Assembly: GCA_965228905.1 (NCBI GenBank)
Contig: CBDDII010000002.1
Span: 434,001 to 498,000 of the forward strand
Reading direction: 5' to 3'
DNA from: CALKXV01 sp965228905
GTDB lineage: Bacteria > Pseudomonadota > Alphaproteobacteria > Rhodobacterales > Rhodobacteraceae
Length of the DNA stretch: 64,000 nt
Below the pieces are notes generated by a model. It made no database searches and had not been told where the DNA came from. It was given only the letters and a program-made list of their open reading frames with translations. Positions 1 to 9,692 of the stretch are shown one piece after another; position 1 is the first letter of the stretch, and every line of letters starts with the position of its first letter. A program made the translations under genes and the position numbers.

Positions 1-16
1 TCAGAGGTAAGCGGGG

Positions 17-41
17 GACAAATTTTCGAAGAAAATTTGTC
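17..41. repeat. Perfect hairpin with GAA triloop, downstream of murJ
   Basis: An 11-bp perfect stem (GACAAATTTTC / GAAAATTTGTC) closes a GAA loop at 28-30. It lies just past the 3' end of murJ. Two other GAA-loop palindromes occur in this window at 16796-16814 and 22164-22184, so it may belong to a dispersed intergenic palindrome family. It could also act as a transcription terminator, but no clear U-run follows on either strand. Confidence 0.6.
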
Positions 42-87
42 GCCTCCGGCGGGCGTATTTATGAAGCGATGAAGGCCCCGGCAGCAC

Positions 88-1659
88 TCAGCGCCGGAAG
101 GTCGTGCGCAGGTCCGACAGGGTAAAGGCCTTGAGGGCCAGGCCGGCAGCGGCATAGGCAGCGACGCCTCCAAGACAGAGCAGGATCACGCCGATAAAGC
201 GGACCAGGTCGCCCGAGGCGGCCAGCGGTGCGAGCAGGCGTTGAAGGAGAAAAAGTGCCGCGCCCATCAGGACAGCCGCGACGATCATCCGCCAGAGCCT
301 GTCGCGGAAGCGGTCGTCGAAGCGTGCGGCATCGCCCATGCCTCTTGCACCGCGCCAAAGCAGGAACAGCATTCCCCACCCCGCGATCGTGGTGCCGAGG
401 GCGGCGGCGAGATAGCCGATCAGGGGCGCAAGGCCCACGGCCAGAACCGCGTTGATGACCATGGCGGCGGCGGCGAAATAGAAGGGGCGTTTGGTGTCTT
501 CGCGCGCGAAGTAGAGCGGTTGCAGCACCTTTTGCATCACGAAGGCGGGCAGGCCGAGGCCGTAGATGGCCGTGACAAGGGCGGTGGCGCGGGTGTCTTC
601 CGCCACGAAGGCACCGCGTTCGAAAAGGGCGGCGACCAGTGCGCCGGGGATGACCAGCAGCGCGACGGCGGCAGGGATGGCAAGGGCCAGCGACATCTCG
701 GCGGCGCGCGACAGGGCGTGTTGGCCACCGGCGGTGTCTTCGGCTGCAAGGCGGCGCGATAGATCGGGCAAAAGGACGATGCCGATGGCGATGCCGACCA
801 CGCCAAGGGGCAGTTGATACAACCGGTCGGCAAAGGACAGCCAGACGATGGCGCCGTCGAAATAGCTGGCGACTTGCCGTCCGATCAGAAGATTGATCTG
901 CACCACGCCGCCCGCGAGCATCGCCGGGGCCGCGATGATCGCCAGGCGTCTGATCTCGGGCGACAGGCGCGGCAGCGTCGGTGTCAGGTGGAACCCCGCG
1001 CGCTTTGCCGCGATCCAGACCAGCGCCAGTTGCGCGATGCCCGCAAGGACGACGCCGATGGCCATGGCCGATCCGTGGCGCGCGCCGTCGTATTCCCCGA
1101 TGAAAGATCCGAACAATCCGGCTTCGGCAAGAACGAGGATCGTGATCAGGATGATGTTCAGCAAGACCGGCGCGGCGGCGGCGGCGGCAAAGCGGCCCGA
1201 GGCGTTCAGCACGCCCGAGACAAGTGCGGCGAGCGAAATGAACAGGATATAGATAAAGACGATCCGTCCCAGTGTCACCGCCATGTCCAGCCGTTCGTCG
1301 CCCGCGAACCCGCTGGCCATGGCAAGAACCAGCCATGGCATGAATATCGTCGCCAGCACCGTCAAAATCACCAGCACCGTGGCAAGTCCCGCCATGGCCT
1401 GGCGCGCGAAGCCGGTGGCGTCGTCGCCCTTTTCCAGCCTTTTGGAAAACATCGGCACGAAGGCCATGTTGAACGCACCTTCGGCAAAGAACCGGCGGAA
1501 CATGTTGGGAAGCGCGAAGGCGACGATGAAGGCCTCGGCCACGGGGCCGGTGCCCAGCCATGCGGCGATCAGGATGTCGCGCACGAAGCCGAGGACGCGC
1601 GACAGAAGCGTCCAGACCCCCACGGTCAACACCCCCGTGATCAGCCTTATGCCGCTCAT
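88..1659 (-). CDS. murJ: Lipid II flippase MurJ
   Basis: Integral membrane flippase of the MOP superfamily that moves lipid II across the inner membrane for peptidoglycan synthesis. The 523-residue length suits the family, and some 14 hydrophobic segments run through the whole protein. The family signature FRRFFAEGAF, following a FVRDILIAAWLG segment, is present near residues 25-65. It is the last gene of a minus-strand run (lipoprotein activator, glnD, murJ) with only 28 nt between the glnD stop and its ATG, so it is probably cotranscribed. Nothing looks truncated. Confidence 0.96.
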   Translation of the reverse strand: MSGIRLITGVLTVGVWTLLSRVLGFVRDILIAAWLGTGPVAEAFIVAFALPNMFRRFFAEGAFNMAFVPMFSKRLEKGDDATGFARQAMAGLATVLVILTVLATIFMPWLVLAMASGFAGDERLDMAVTLGRIVFIYILFISLAALVSGVLNASGRFAAAAAAPVLLNIILITILVLAEAGLFGSFIGEYDGARHGSAMAIGVVLAGIAQLALVWIAAKRAGFHLTPTLPRLSPEIRRLAIIAAPAMLAGGVVQINLLIGRQVASYFDGAIVWLSFADRLYQLPLGVVGIAIGIVLLPDLSRRLAAEDTAGGQHALSRAAEMSLALAIPAAVALLVIPGALVAALFERGAFVAEDTRATALVTAIYGLGLPAFVMQKVLQPLYFAREDTKRPFYFAAAAMVINAVLAVGLAPLIGYLAAALGTTIAGWGMLFLLWRGARGMGDAARFDDRFRDRLWRMIVAAVLMGAALFLLQRLLAPLAASGDLVRFIGVILLCLGGVAAYAAAGLALKAFTLSDLRTTFRR

Positions 1660-1687
1660 GCCGTGGGGTGTCCCAAGCAGCAGGCGG

Positions 1688-4504
1688 TCATTTGTTTTCC
1701 GCCCGCTCGCTGCCGTCGGTGATCGCCTGCCGCAGGCGTTTCTCCAGCGTCGCCTGTTTTGATTCCGAGTTGTACTTCAGCCCGAACATGTCCTTGACGT
1801 AGAAGGTATCGACCACCTGTTCACCATAGGTCGCGATGACTGCGCTGGCGATATAGACGTTGGATTCCGACAAGGTGCGGGCCAGATCGTACAAAAGCCC
1901 GGGGCGGTCGCGGGTGTCGACCTCGATGATGGTGTAGATTTCCGAACCGTCGTTGTCGAAGGTGATCTGTGTCGGCACGCGGAAGGCGCGGTCGCGTTTC
2001 CTGAGCTTGTCCTTGTCGGCCAGAGATTTCCTTGGCTGTACCTCGCCCAGAAGGGTCTTTTCGATCATGCTGCGCAGGCGGGGCAGGCGGTCGGCGTCGT
2101 AAGGATGACCGTCGCTGTCCTGTATCCAGAAGACCGGCGTGGCATAGCCGTCCGACGAGGTATAGGTGCGGGCATCCACCACGTTTGCGCCGACAAGGGC
2201 AAGGGCACCGGCAAGACGTGCAAAGATTCCGGGGTGATCGGCCAGGGCGAAACAGACGCGGGTTGCATCGCGGGCTTCGTCGGGCATCAGGTCCATGCGG
2301 ATGTCGCTGTCTTCGATACCGTCCAGCAGTTTCGCGAACACGACATGGGCATCCAGCGGCAATCCCTGCCAGTAGGGGCCGTAATGACGCTTGGTTTCGT
2401 GGCGCAGCGCCTTTTTTCCCCAATCGGACAGGGCGGCGCGCAGGGCTTTCTTGGCTTCGGCCTCCGCACTGTCGCGGTTGATGTCTTCCAGCCCATGTTC
2501 GAGCGCGGCAGCGGTCTGCCGGTGGAGATCGCGTAACAACTGCGCTTTCCAGTTGTTCCAGGTGCCGGGGCCGACGCCGCGAATGTCGCAGACGGTCAGC
2601 ACGGTCAGAAGGTCCAGACGTTCCTTCGATTTCACCTGGTTGGCGAAACCACGCAGGGTTCTGGGCTCGGACAGGTCGCGTTTCTGGGCGACGTCGGACA
2701 TCAGAAGGTGAAACCGCACCAGCCACTCGACGGTTTCGCATTCGCCCTTTTTCAGGCCAAGGCGCGGGGCGACTTGCCGTGCGATCTTGGCCCCGAGGAT
2801 CGAATGATCTTCGGGTCGTCCCTTGCCGATGTCATGAAGGAACAGGGCGGTATAAAGCACCTTGCGGTTCACACCGCGTTTCAGGATGCCGCTGGCAACG
2901 GGCAATTGCTCGACAAGTTCGCCGCGCTCGATCTGGGCCAGGGTCGAGATGCACTGGATGGTGTGTTCGTCCACCGTGTAGTGGTGGTACATGTTGAACT
3001 GCATCATCGCGACGATCGGCTCGAACTCGGGGATGAAGGCGGCGAGGACGCCAAGCTCGTTCATCCGGCGAAGGGCGCGTTCGGGGTTGCCGTGCTTTAA
3101 CAGCGTGTCAAAGAAGATCCGGTTCGCCTCGGGCCTTGAGCGCAGGTCGTCGTCGATCAATTCCAGGTTGGCGCGGACCAGCCGCATGGCGTCGGGGTGC
3201 AACAGATATCCGGTGCGCAAGGCCTCTTCAAAGATGCGCAACATGTTCAGCTTGTCTTTCAGGAACCGCGAAGGACTGACAATGGCCAGGCGATTGTTGA
3301 CCAGCTTGTAATCGGGCTTCAGTTTCTTGCGACGCTTGAACATGGCGACAAGCGACGGTGCGGTCTTGACATGTTTGGATTCAAGGGCCGTCAGGAAGAT
3401 GCGAGTGATCTCGCCCACTTCGGTGGCGTGGCGGAAATAATCCTGCATGAAATGCTCGACCGCGCGACGCCCGGCCTTGTCGATATAGCCCATGCGCTCG
3501 GCCACCTCGACCTGCATGTCGAATGTGAGTTGATCCATCGCGCGACCGGCGGCCAGATGGAGATGACAGCGCACCGCCATCAGGAAGGTTTCGGCGCGGC
3601 GGAAGACCTGGTATTCCTCCTCGCTCAGAAGCTTCTTGCCGACAAGTTCGGCAGCCTTCGTCACACGGTGGGTATACTTGCCGATCCAGAACAGCGTTTG
3701 CAGATCACGCAAGCCGCCCTTGCCCTCCTTCACGTTGGGTTCGACCATGTAGCGCTGGCCACCCTGTTTCAGGTGGCGCGTTGCGCGTTCGGCAAGCTTG
3801 GCTTCCACGAATTCCGACGCGGTGCCCTTGAACAGATCCTTCTGGAGCTTGTCGGAAAGTTCATCCGCCAGTTCCGTGTTCCCGATCAGCGTCCGGTGCT
3901 CAAGAAGCGCTGTGCGGATCGTGTAATCTTCGCGGCCCAGGCGAAGGCATTCCTTCACGCTGCGCGAGGCATGGCCCACCTTCAGGTGCAGGTCCCAGAA
4001 GATGTAGAGCATACTCTCGATCAGGCTTTCGGCCCAGGGGGTGACCTTCCAGGGCATCAGGAACAGAAGATCGACGTCCGAATGCGGTGCCATCTCGCCC
4101 CGGCCATAGCCGCCGACGGCCAGGATGGCGAGCCGTTCTCCCTCGGTCGGGTTCGGGTTGGGGTGCAGCCAGCGGGTGGCAACCTCGAACACTGTGGTGA
4201 CGATGCCGTCGGTCAGGTGGCAATAGGCGCGGTGGGCATCGCGCGCGGCAAGGGGATGCTCTTTCAATGCGTCCGCAATGGTCGCGCGCCCCGCGTCCAT
4301 CGCTGTTTTCACCTGTTTGACGGTGACATTGCGCAGGCTTGCGGCATCATTGCCTTTTGCGGCGACATTGTTGATCCGGGCGATGACGTCCGACGCGTCA
4401 AAGACCTCCGCCCCGGTCAGGCGAAGGTCGTCAAACGCGATGTCTGTTGTCTGGTCCGGCGCGTCAGAGGCCGAAGCCACCAAAACTTCTTGGTGCGGGG
4501 TCAA
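1688..4504 (-). CDS. glnD: Bifunctional uridylyltransferase/uridylyl-removing enzyme GlnD
   Basis: Nitrogen sensor that uridylylates PII proteins when glutamine is low and removes UMP when it is high. Domains in order: nucleotidyltransferase with a GGYGRG...SDVDL signature at residues 131-146, GlnD PII-uridylyltransferase region, HD hydrolase domain with LHDIGKG, and two C-terminal ACT domains. At 938 residues it is full length. The start chosen is TTG 4502-4504 with AAGGTG eight bases upstream. This overlaps the end of the upstream lipoprotein gene by 41 nt. GTG at 4478-4480 is an alternative with a poorer ribosome site. The overlap implies translational coupling. Confidence 0.95.
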   Translation of the reverse strand: MTPHQEVLVASASDAPDQTTDIAFDDLRLTGAEVFDASDVIARINNVAAKGNDAASLRNVTVKQVKTAMDAGRATIADALKEHPLAARDAHRAYCHLTDGIVTTVFEVATRWLHPNPNPTEGERLAILAVGGYGRGEMAPHSDVDLLFLMPWKVTPWAESLIESMLYIFWDLHLKVGHASRSVKECLRLGREDYTIRTALLEHRTLIGNTELADELSDKLQKDLFKGTASEFVEAKLAERATRHLKQGGQRYMVEPNVKEGKGGLRDLQTLFWIGKYTHRVTKAAELVGKKLLSEEEYQVFRRAETFLMAVRCHLHLAAGRAMDQLTFDMQVEVAERMGYIDKAGRRAVEHFMQDYFRHATEVGEITRIFLTALESKHVKTAPSLVAMFKRRKKLKPDYKLVNNRLAIVSPSRFLKDKLNMLRIFEEALRTGYLLHPDAMRLVRANLELIDDDLRSRPEANRIFFDTLLKHGNPERALRRMNELGVLAAFIPEFEPIVAMMQFNMYHHYTVDEHTIQCISTLAQIERGELVEQLPVASGILKRGVNRKVLYTALFLHDIGKGRPEDHSILGAKIARQVAPRLGLKKGECETVEWLVRFHLLMSDVAQKRDLSEPRTLRGFANQVKSKERLDLLTVLTVCDIRGVGPGTWNNWKAQLLRDLHRQTAAALEHGLEDINRDSAEAEAKKALRAALSDWGKKALRHETKRHYGPYWQGLPLDAHVVFAKLLDGIEDSDIRMDLMPDEARDATRVCFALADHPGIFARLAGALALVGANVVDARTYTSSDGYATPVFWIQDSDGHPYDADRLPRLRSMIEKTLLGEVQPRKSLADKDKLRKRDRAFRVPTQITFDNDGSEIYTIIEVDTRDRPGLLYDLARTLSESNVYIASAVIATYGEQVVDTFYVKDMFGLKYNSESKQATLEKRLRQAITDGSERAENK

Positions 4505-5630
4505 TCACGATCACCTTGTTGTTCTCGATCTGCGCAATCGCAAGGCCGCGCTCGTTCGTACCATTGCGGAAGAACCTGAAGGGTCCGTTGACGCCGGCAA
4601 AACCGGCCCCCTGCGTCAGCGCCTCGGTGCCAAGCGGGTTGGAGCCTCCACGCGCAACCAGGGCTCCGATCGCGGCAATCCCGTCATAGGCCAGCCCGGC
4701 CACCGGGTTGGGTTGCGTACCATAGACCGAGGCGTAGCGGTTGTTGAACTGCTGGACCAGTGCGGGCGACGGGGTTGCGAACCAGGCCCCTTGCAGGCCC
4801 TTGAGTGACAGGGCACTCGACGGCACGTCGAGGCGCTGCAAGCCGATGAATTGCGAATTGGTGCGGTCCACACCGTTTTCCGGCAAAAGCTCCGCCAAGA
4901 AGGGCAGCGCGCCGGCGGAACCGGAGGTCACGAAGACCGAATTGGCACCGGAAGCACGGAAATTGCTCGCGATGCCGGGGATTGCGTCGATCACACCCTG
5001 TTGCGACAAGGCGAAAGATTGAACGCCCGCGATGCTTGCCCCGTTCGAGGCAGCAGCCCGCTGGATCGCCTCGGCACCAAGGCTTTCGGCCGGGTCATTG
5101 GCGTGGACGATGAAGATATTGCCCTTGCCCTGACGGGCGGCATAGCCGACCAGCCGGTCGGCGGTGGTCTGAAAGGTGTTTCCCAGAAGAAAGACGTTGC
5201 CACCGGCAACGGTCGGGTTGTTCGAAAAGGTCAGCACGTTCACACCGCGCGAGGCCGCGACCTGTCCCGCGGCATTCGCGCTTTCTGCAAACAGCGGGCC
5301 AAGGAAAATCTTGTTGCCATCGGAAAGGGCACGTTGTGCCGCCGCCGTCGCCCCCTGTGGCGTCCCGCCGGTGTCATAGACCCGGAGGTTCACGCGCACA
5401 CCGTCCAGATCCTGCACCGCCAGACGCGCGGCGTTTTCAAGGGATTGCGCCAAAGTCGCGCCATTGGTCGAGGATTTCGGCACCAGAAGCGCCACATCCA
5501 CCGATCCCCCGGTGTTGAGGCTCGGCCCGCCCGTGGGGAAGGACATGTCGCAGGCTGCAAGGGCCAAGGCGGCACATCCGGCCGCGACCCAGTTCATGGC
5601 CTTGCGGCGGAACGATAAAACAGCGAGCAT
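4464..5630 (-). CDS. Penicillin-binding protein activator (LpoA-like periplasmic lipoprotein)
   Basis: Lipoprotein with a periplasmic-binding-protein-like fold resembling the C-terminal domain of LpoA, which stimulates penicillin-binding proteins. An N-terminal hydrophobic segment ends in a lipobox (ALAAC, Cys about residue 26), followed by an ABC-type ligand-binding fold starting at VDVALLVPKS. ATG has GAGGAG about 7 nt upstream. It stands divergently beside rsmI and near yraN, as lpoA does in Escherichia coli, which supports the assignment. Without the LpoA N-terminal TPR domain it is shorter (388 residues), as is usual in alphaproteobacteria. It leads the run into glnD and murJ. Confidence 0.88.
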   Translation of the reverse strand: MLAVLSFRRKAMNWVAAGCAALALAACDMSFPTGGPSLNTGGSVDVALLVPKSSTNGATLAQSLENAARLAVQDLDGVRVNLRVYDTGGTPQGATAAAQRALSDGNKIFLGPLFAESANAAGQVAASRGVNVLTFSNNPTVAGGNVFLLGNTFQTTADRLVGYAARQGKGNIFIVHANDPAESLGAEAIQRAAASNGASIAGVQSFALSQQGVIDAIPGIASNFRASGANSVFVTSGSAGALPFLAELLPENGVDRTNSQFIGLQRLDVPSSALSLKGLQGAWFATPSPALVQQFNNRYASVYGTQPNPVAGLAYDGIAAIGALVARGGSNPLGTEALTQGAGFAGVNGPFRFFRNGTNERGLAIAQIENNKVIVIDPAPRSFGGFGL

Positions 5631-5662
5631 TGGTATCTCCTCGGATAAGTCGGCGCGACCCT

Positions 5663-6559
5663 ATGCAGAAACGTGGCACTAGTAAATCACCGAAGCCGGG
5701 GATGCGCAAAGCCCCCGAGCGCGGCAAGCTGGATGGGGGGCTTTACCTTGTGTCCACGCCGCTTGGCAATGCCCGCGACATCACCCTGCGTGCCCTTGAC
5801 GTGCTGGGGGATGCGGATGTGCTGGCGGCCGAGGATACACGCACGTTGCGGCATTTGATGGAGATCCACGGGGTCGCGCTTTCAGGTCGGCGGATGCTGG
5901 CCTATCACGATCACTCCAGCGCCCGCGACCGGGGCGCGGTTCTTGCAGCTTTGCGGGATGGGGCATCGGTGGCCTATGCCTCCGAGGCGGGCACTCCGCT
6001 TGTGGCCGATCCGGGCTATCAACTGGTGCAAGAGGCGCTGGAGGCGGGCTCGCCCGTGATTCCCGTGCCGGGGCCTTCGGCACTGACGGCGGCAATCACG
6101 GTGGCGGGCCTGCCAAGCGACCGATTCATGTTTGCCGGCTTTCCGCCTGCGCAGAAGGCGGCGCGTGCGCGTTTCCTCGAAGACCTCGCCGGGCAAGGCG
6201 GCACGATTGTTCTTTATGAAAGCCCGAAACGTCTGGGCGCGACACTGGCCGAGGCGGCGCGCATTCTGGGCGCTGATCGCAAGGCCACCGTCTGCCGCGA
6301 ATTGACCAAGAAGTTCGAGGAATCCCGGCGCGGCGCCCTTGGTTCCTTGGCCGATGACTATGCCGAGGCGACCCCCAAGGGTGAAATCGTCCTGGTGATC
6401 GGCCCCGGCGAGACGTCCACCGATCCAGCGGAAATCGAGACAGCCCTCAGAAAGGCGATGGAAACGCAGAGGCTGAAGGATGCCGCGCGCGAGGTGGCGC
6501 AAGTCTATGGTGTGTCGCAACGCGACCTCTATCAACTGGGCCTGACCTTCGACGACTAG
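5663..6559 (+). CDS. rsmI: 16S rRNA (cytidine(1402)-2'-O)-methyltransferase RsmI
   Basis: SAM-dependent tetrapyrrole-methylase-fold enzyme that 2'-O-methylates C1402 of 16S rRNA. Visible signatures are GLYLVSTPLGN, AAEDTRTLRHL, VPGPSALTAAI, YESPKRL and CRELTKKFEE. The ATG at 5663 is preferred. A longer frame back to 5630 would run into the divergent lipoprotein's start, and ATG 5702 is a possible later start just before the conserved core. The shared promoter region with the LpoA-like gene is very short, about 30 nt. yraN follows after 33 nt. Confidence 0.95.
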   Translation: MQKRGTSKSPKPGMRKAPERGKLDGGLYLVSTPLGNARDITLRALDVLGDADVLAAEDTRTLRHLMEIHGVALSGRRMLAYHDHSSARDRGAVLAALRDGASVAYASEAGTPLVADPGYQLVQEALEAGSPVIPVPGPSALTAAITVAGLPSDRFMFAGFPPAQKAARARFLEDLAGQGGTIVLYESPKRLGATLAEAARILGADRKATVCRELTKKFEESRRGALGSLADDYAEATPKGEIVLVIGPGETSTDPAEIETALRKAMETQRLKDAAREVAQVYGVSQRDLYQLGLTFDD

Positions 6560-6592
6560 GATTTTTTAACATCTCTCCTTTACACATCCACC

Positions 6593-6982
6593 ATGCCTTT
6601 CGATTTCGCCCCATCCGACGATCTTTCCCTCAAGGGTCTCGTTGCATACCACGACGGTCTTGCTGCCGAAGATTCCGTTGAAAACCACTACATCGCTTCG
6701 GGTCACCGTGTCCTTGCCCGACGTTGGCGCGGGCGTGGCGGCGAAATTGATCTTGTCCTTTCGGGCCATGACGGTCTGGTCTTTGTCGAAGTGAAAAAGG
6801 CGAAGTGCCACGCCTATGCCGCCGAACGTCTATCCATGCGCCAGTTGCAGCGTATTTGCGCATCTGCCGAAGACTATTGCGGGCGGGAACACCCCGGTGA
6901 ACTGGTCAACATGCGCGTGGATCTTGCGATGGTGGATGGCCAGGGTCGCATCGACGTCCTCGAAAACATCTCGATAATCTGA
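6593..6982 (+). CDS. yraN: YraN family protein (UPF0102, endonuclease-like fold)
   Basis: Small protein of the UPF0102 family with a restriction-endonuclease-like fold. The diagnostic GGEIDLV...VFVEVK pair sits near residues 49-68 and corresponds to the family's putative metal-binding core. The length, 129 residues, is normal. No good Shine-Dalgarno is visible before the ATG, so the exact start is uncertain. The lpoA-rsmI-yraN neighbourhood matches that of many proteobacteria. The biological role of the family remains unsettled, and I do not assign one. Confidence 0.9.
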   Translation: MPFDFAPSDDLSLKGLVAYHDGLAAEDSVENHYIASGHRVLARRWRGRGGEIDLVLSGHDGLVFVEVKKAKCHAYAAERLSMRQLQRICASAEDYCGREHPGELVNMRVDLAMVDGQGRIDVLENISII

Positions 6983-7057
6983 CAGCGACATCCCAACTTT
7001 CGCACATTGCAGCGCCGCGCCCCTTGCGTCAGAAACGCATGGGAAAAGGAGTCGCCT

Positions 7058-7996
7058 ATGAAAGTTGCCATCCAGATGGATCCGATTGCCTCGGTCGATA
7101 TCCAGGCGGATTCGACCTTCCGTTTGGCCGAGGAAGCGCAAGCGCGGGGGGCAGAGCTGTTCTATTATCATCCGGACAAGCTGGCCTGGGACGAAGGCCG
7201 CGTGACCGCGCGGGGATGGCCTCTGAGCGTTCGGCGGATCAAGGGCGATCACTTCACGCTTGGAGCAGAGACACTGGTCAATCTCGACGATTTCGACGTG
7301 GTCTGGCTGCGCCAGGATCCGCCCTTCGACATGGGCTATATCACCACGACGCATCTTCTGGACCAGTTGAAATCTGCACTCGTGGTCAATCAGCCTTTCT
7401 GGGTGCGCAACTACCCTGAAAAGCTACTTGTCCTGCAATTCCCCGACCTCACGCCGCCCACGATGATCGCACGCGATCTGGACGCCTTGCGGGAGTTTCG
7501 CACTCGCCACGGCGACATCATCGTCAAACCGCTCTACGGCAACGGCGGGGCCGGGGTGTTCCGCCTCACCCCGGAAGACAAGAACCTCGTGTCGCTCCAT
7601 GAAATGTTCACGGGCATCAACAACGAACCCCTGATTGCGCAGAAATTCCTGCCCGACGTCTCGAACGGCGACAAGCGCATCATCCTTGTCGATGGCGAAC
7701 CGGTCGGCGCGATCAACCGCGTCCCGCCCGAGGGTGAAACCCGCTCGAACCTGCATGTGGGCGGCACCGCCGAAAAGATTGGCCTGACCGAGCGCGACCA
7801 AGAGATTTGCGCGGCGATCGGACCCCTCTTGAAAGAGAAGGGGCAGGTTTTCGTCGGCATCGACGTGATCGGTGACTATCTGACCGAGATCAACCTGACC
7901 TCACCGACGGGCATCCAAGAGTTGGAACGATTCGACGGTGTAAATGTTGCGGGCGCCATTTGGGACGCCATCGAAGATCGGTTGAAGGCCCGCTAG
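7058..7996 (+). CDS. gshB: Glutathione synthetase
   Basis: Cytosolic ATP-grasp ligase joining gamma-glutamylcysteine and glycine to make glutathione. Family landmarks include MKVAIQMDP at the N-terminus, the VRNYPEKL segment, the glycine-rich ATP-grasp loop KPLYGNGGAGVF, and the magnesium-binding GIDVIGDYLTEIN stretch. ATG 7058 has AAAAGGA upstream; an in-frame extension to 7007 lacks support. The length, 312 residues, is typical. Its stop overlaps that of the convergent comM gene in a shared CTAG. Confidence 0.96.
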   Translation: MKVAIQMDPIASVDIQADSTFRLAEEAQARGAELFYYHPDKLAWDEGRVTARGWPLSVRRIKGDHFTLGAETLVNLDDFDVVWLRQDPPFDMGYITTTHLLDQLKSALVVNQPFWVRNYPEKLLVLQFPDLTPPTMIARDLDALREFRTRHGDIIVKPLYGNGGAGVFRLTPEDKNLVSLHEMFTGINNEPLIAQKFLPDVSNGDKRIILVDGEPVGAINRVPPEGETRSNLHVGGTAEKIGLTERDQEICAAIGPLLKEKGQVFVGIDVIGDYLTEINLTSPTGIQELERFDGVNVAGAIWDAIEDRLKAR

Positions 7997-9504
7997 GCCG
8001 CCCCCGCGACGATCCGAAAACTGAGCGCCTCGGCGATGTCAGGCGCTTCGACGCGCTCGCGCCCTTCAAGATCGGCAATCGTGCGGGCCACGCGCAGCAC
8101 CCTGTGATAGCCACGCGCCGACAGACCAATGCGGTTCGCGGCCTGTGAAAGCAGGTCTCGCCCCGCATCATCGGGGGCGGCCACTTCGTCCAGCAGCGAA
8201 CCAGAGGCGTCGGCGTTCACCGTTACACCCTTGCAATCGCGGTAGCGTGCCGCCTGAATGACACGGGCATTCGCCACGCTTTGCGCCACTTCCCCTGAAC
8301 TGGCCCCCGACGGGGGCAGGTCGAGATCCTGGAAATCCACCGGCGGCACTTCAACGCGCAAATCGAAGCGATCCATCAAGGGCCCCGAGATACGGCCCAT
8401 GTAGTCCGCCCCACAGGCCGGCACGCGGGCGCAGGCCCGGTTCGCATCGGCGAGGTAGCCGCATTTGCAGGGGTTCGCCGCCGCAATCAGCAGGAACCGG
8501 CAGGGATAACGGACGTGGGCATTGGCGCGGGCCACGGTCACATCGCCGGTTTCGATCGGCTGGCGCAGGGTTTCGAGGACGTTGGACGCATACTCGGGGA
8601 ATTCGTCCATGAACAGAACGCCGTTGTGCGCCAGTGAAATCTCGCCCGGTTTCGCCCCCTTGCCGCCACCCACGATGGCCGCCATCGAGGCCGTGTGATG
8701 CGGTGCGCGAAACGGCCTGTCGCGCGAGATGCCACCGTCCTTGATCATGCCCGCCAGCGAATGCACCATCGAGGTTTCCAGCGCCTCTTCCGGGGCCAGC
8801 GGCGGCAGGATGCCGGGCAGACGGGCCGCCAGCATGGATTTGCCCGATCCCGGCGCGCCGACCATCAACAGGTGATGCCGCCCTGCCGCCGCGATTTCCA
8901 GAGCGCGCTTGGCGCGTTCCTGCCCCTTCACCTCCAAAAGGTCCGGCCCACCCGCCGCGCGGGCCACTTCGCCCGGTGCGCTGACCTCGATCGGCCGCGC
9001 CCCGGTCAGGTGCTGGATGGCCTCGCCAAGACCGGAAGGCGCAATGACCGGTGTGTCACCAACCCAGGCCGCTTCGGCACCCGAGGCGGCTGGGCACATC
9101 AGGCTGCGTTCCGCCTCGCTGGCCGTCAGCGCGGCGGGCAAGGCACCCGTCACCGCGACAAGGGCACCGTCCAGCGACAACTCACCCAGGGAAACCAACC
9201 CTTCGACCGCGTCCTTCGGCAGGATGTCGATGGCCGCCAGAAGCGCCAGCGCGATAGGCAGATCGAAGTGAGATCCTTCCTTGGGAAGATCGGCGGGCGA
9301 GAGATTCACGGTGATCCGGCGCGACGGCAGGCTGATCGAAAGCGCGTTCAACGCTGCCCGCACACGTTCGCGCGCTTCGCTTACGGCCTTGTCCGGCAGA
9401 CCCACGATAAGGAAATGCGGCATTCCCGGCGACAGGGCACATTGCACGTCCACCAGACGGCCCTCGATGCCTTCGAATGCGACAGTGTAGGTATGGGCGA
9501 CCAT
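7993..9504 (-). CDS. comM: ComM/YifB-type Mg-chelatase-like AAA+ ATPase
   Basis: AAA+ helicase of the YifB/ComM family; ComM promotes branch migration during natural transformation. An N-terminal ChlI domain (GLPDKAVSEARERVRAAL) is followed by Walker A GAPGSGKSM, a Walker B-type FMDEFPEY, and a Cys cluster (CKCG...CARVPACG) around residues 350-375. ATG 9502-9504 (MVAHTYTVAF) is preferred over an upstream in-frame start because the homology begins there and a G-rich ribosome site precedes it. 503 residues, full length. Its presence is not proof of competence. Confidence 0.95.
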   Translation of the reverse strand: MVAHTYTVAFEGIEGRLVDVQCALSPGMPHFLIVGLPDKAVSEARERVRAALNALSISLPSRRITVNLSPADLPKEGSHFDLPIALALLAAIDILPKDAVEGLVSLGELSLDGALVAVTGALPAALTASEAERSLMCPAASGAEAAWVGDTPVIAPSGLGEAIQHLTGARPIEVSAPGEVARAAGGPDLLEVKGQERAKRALEIAAAGRHHLLMVGAPGSGKSMLAARLPGILPPLAPEEALETSMVHSLAGMIKDGGISRDRPFRAPHHTASMAAIVGGGKGAKPGEISLAHNGVLFMDEFPEYASNVLETLRQPIETGDVTVARANAHVRYPCRFLLIAAANPCKCGYLADANRACARVPACGADYMGRISGPLMDRFDLRVEVPPVDFQDLDLPPSGASSGEVAQSVANARVIQAARYRDCKGVTVNADASGSLLDEVAAPDDAGRDLLSQAANRIGLSARGYHRVLRVARTIADLEGRERVEAPDIAEALSFRIVAGAA

Positions 9505-9635
9505 GACCCCCCGCTCAGGTTTCCGCACTCTTGCGAAACCTTTGTTAACAGGCGGTTAACCCTGATGCGGAAATTGGAGGAAGGTAGAAGACCTAGGATA
9601 CCGAGAACAAAAGTAAACTTTTATCGCAACCGAAT

Positions 9636-9665
9636 TGATCCAAATCCGTTGACCTTCCGTAAAAA
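9636..9665 (+). promoter_or_regulatory. Candidate RpoE (ECF)-type promoter of rpoH2
   Basis: TGATCC at 9636-9641 is followed after exactly 18 nt by TAAAAA at 9660-9665. This fits the RpoE consensus known from Rhodobacter sphaeroides (TGATCC, about 18 nt, TA-rich -10), where rpoHII is an RpoE target in the singlet-oxygen response. The predicted transcription start near 9672 leaves a short leader before the AGGGAG ribosome site at 9679-9684. The rpoE gene itself is not in the window. Confidence 0.6.
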
Positions 9666-9692
9666 AGTAAAAACCAGCAGGGAGATTGGCTA

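Noticed and set aside
59..1561. Long open frames antisense to or shifted within murJ
   Set aside because: GC-rich codon structure keeps other frames open. Their products are Arg/Gly/His-rich and match no family, while the murJ frame is unambiguous.
3197..4579. 460-codon frame on the plus strand opposite glnD
   Set aside because: It is the antisense shadow of a well-defined glnD and lacks a ribosome site or recognisable sequence.
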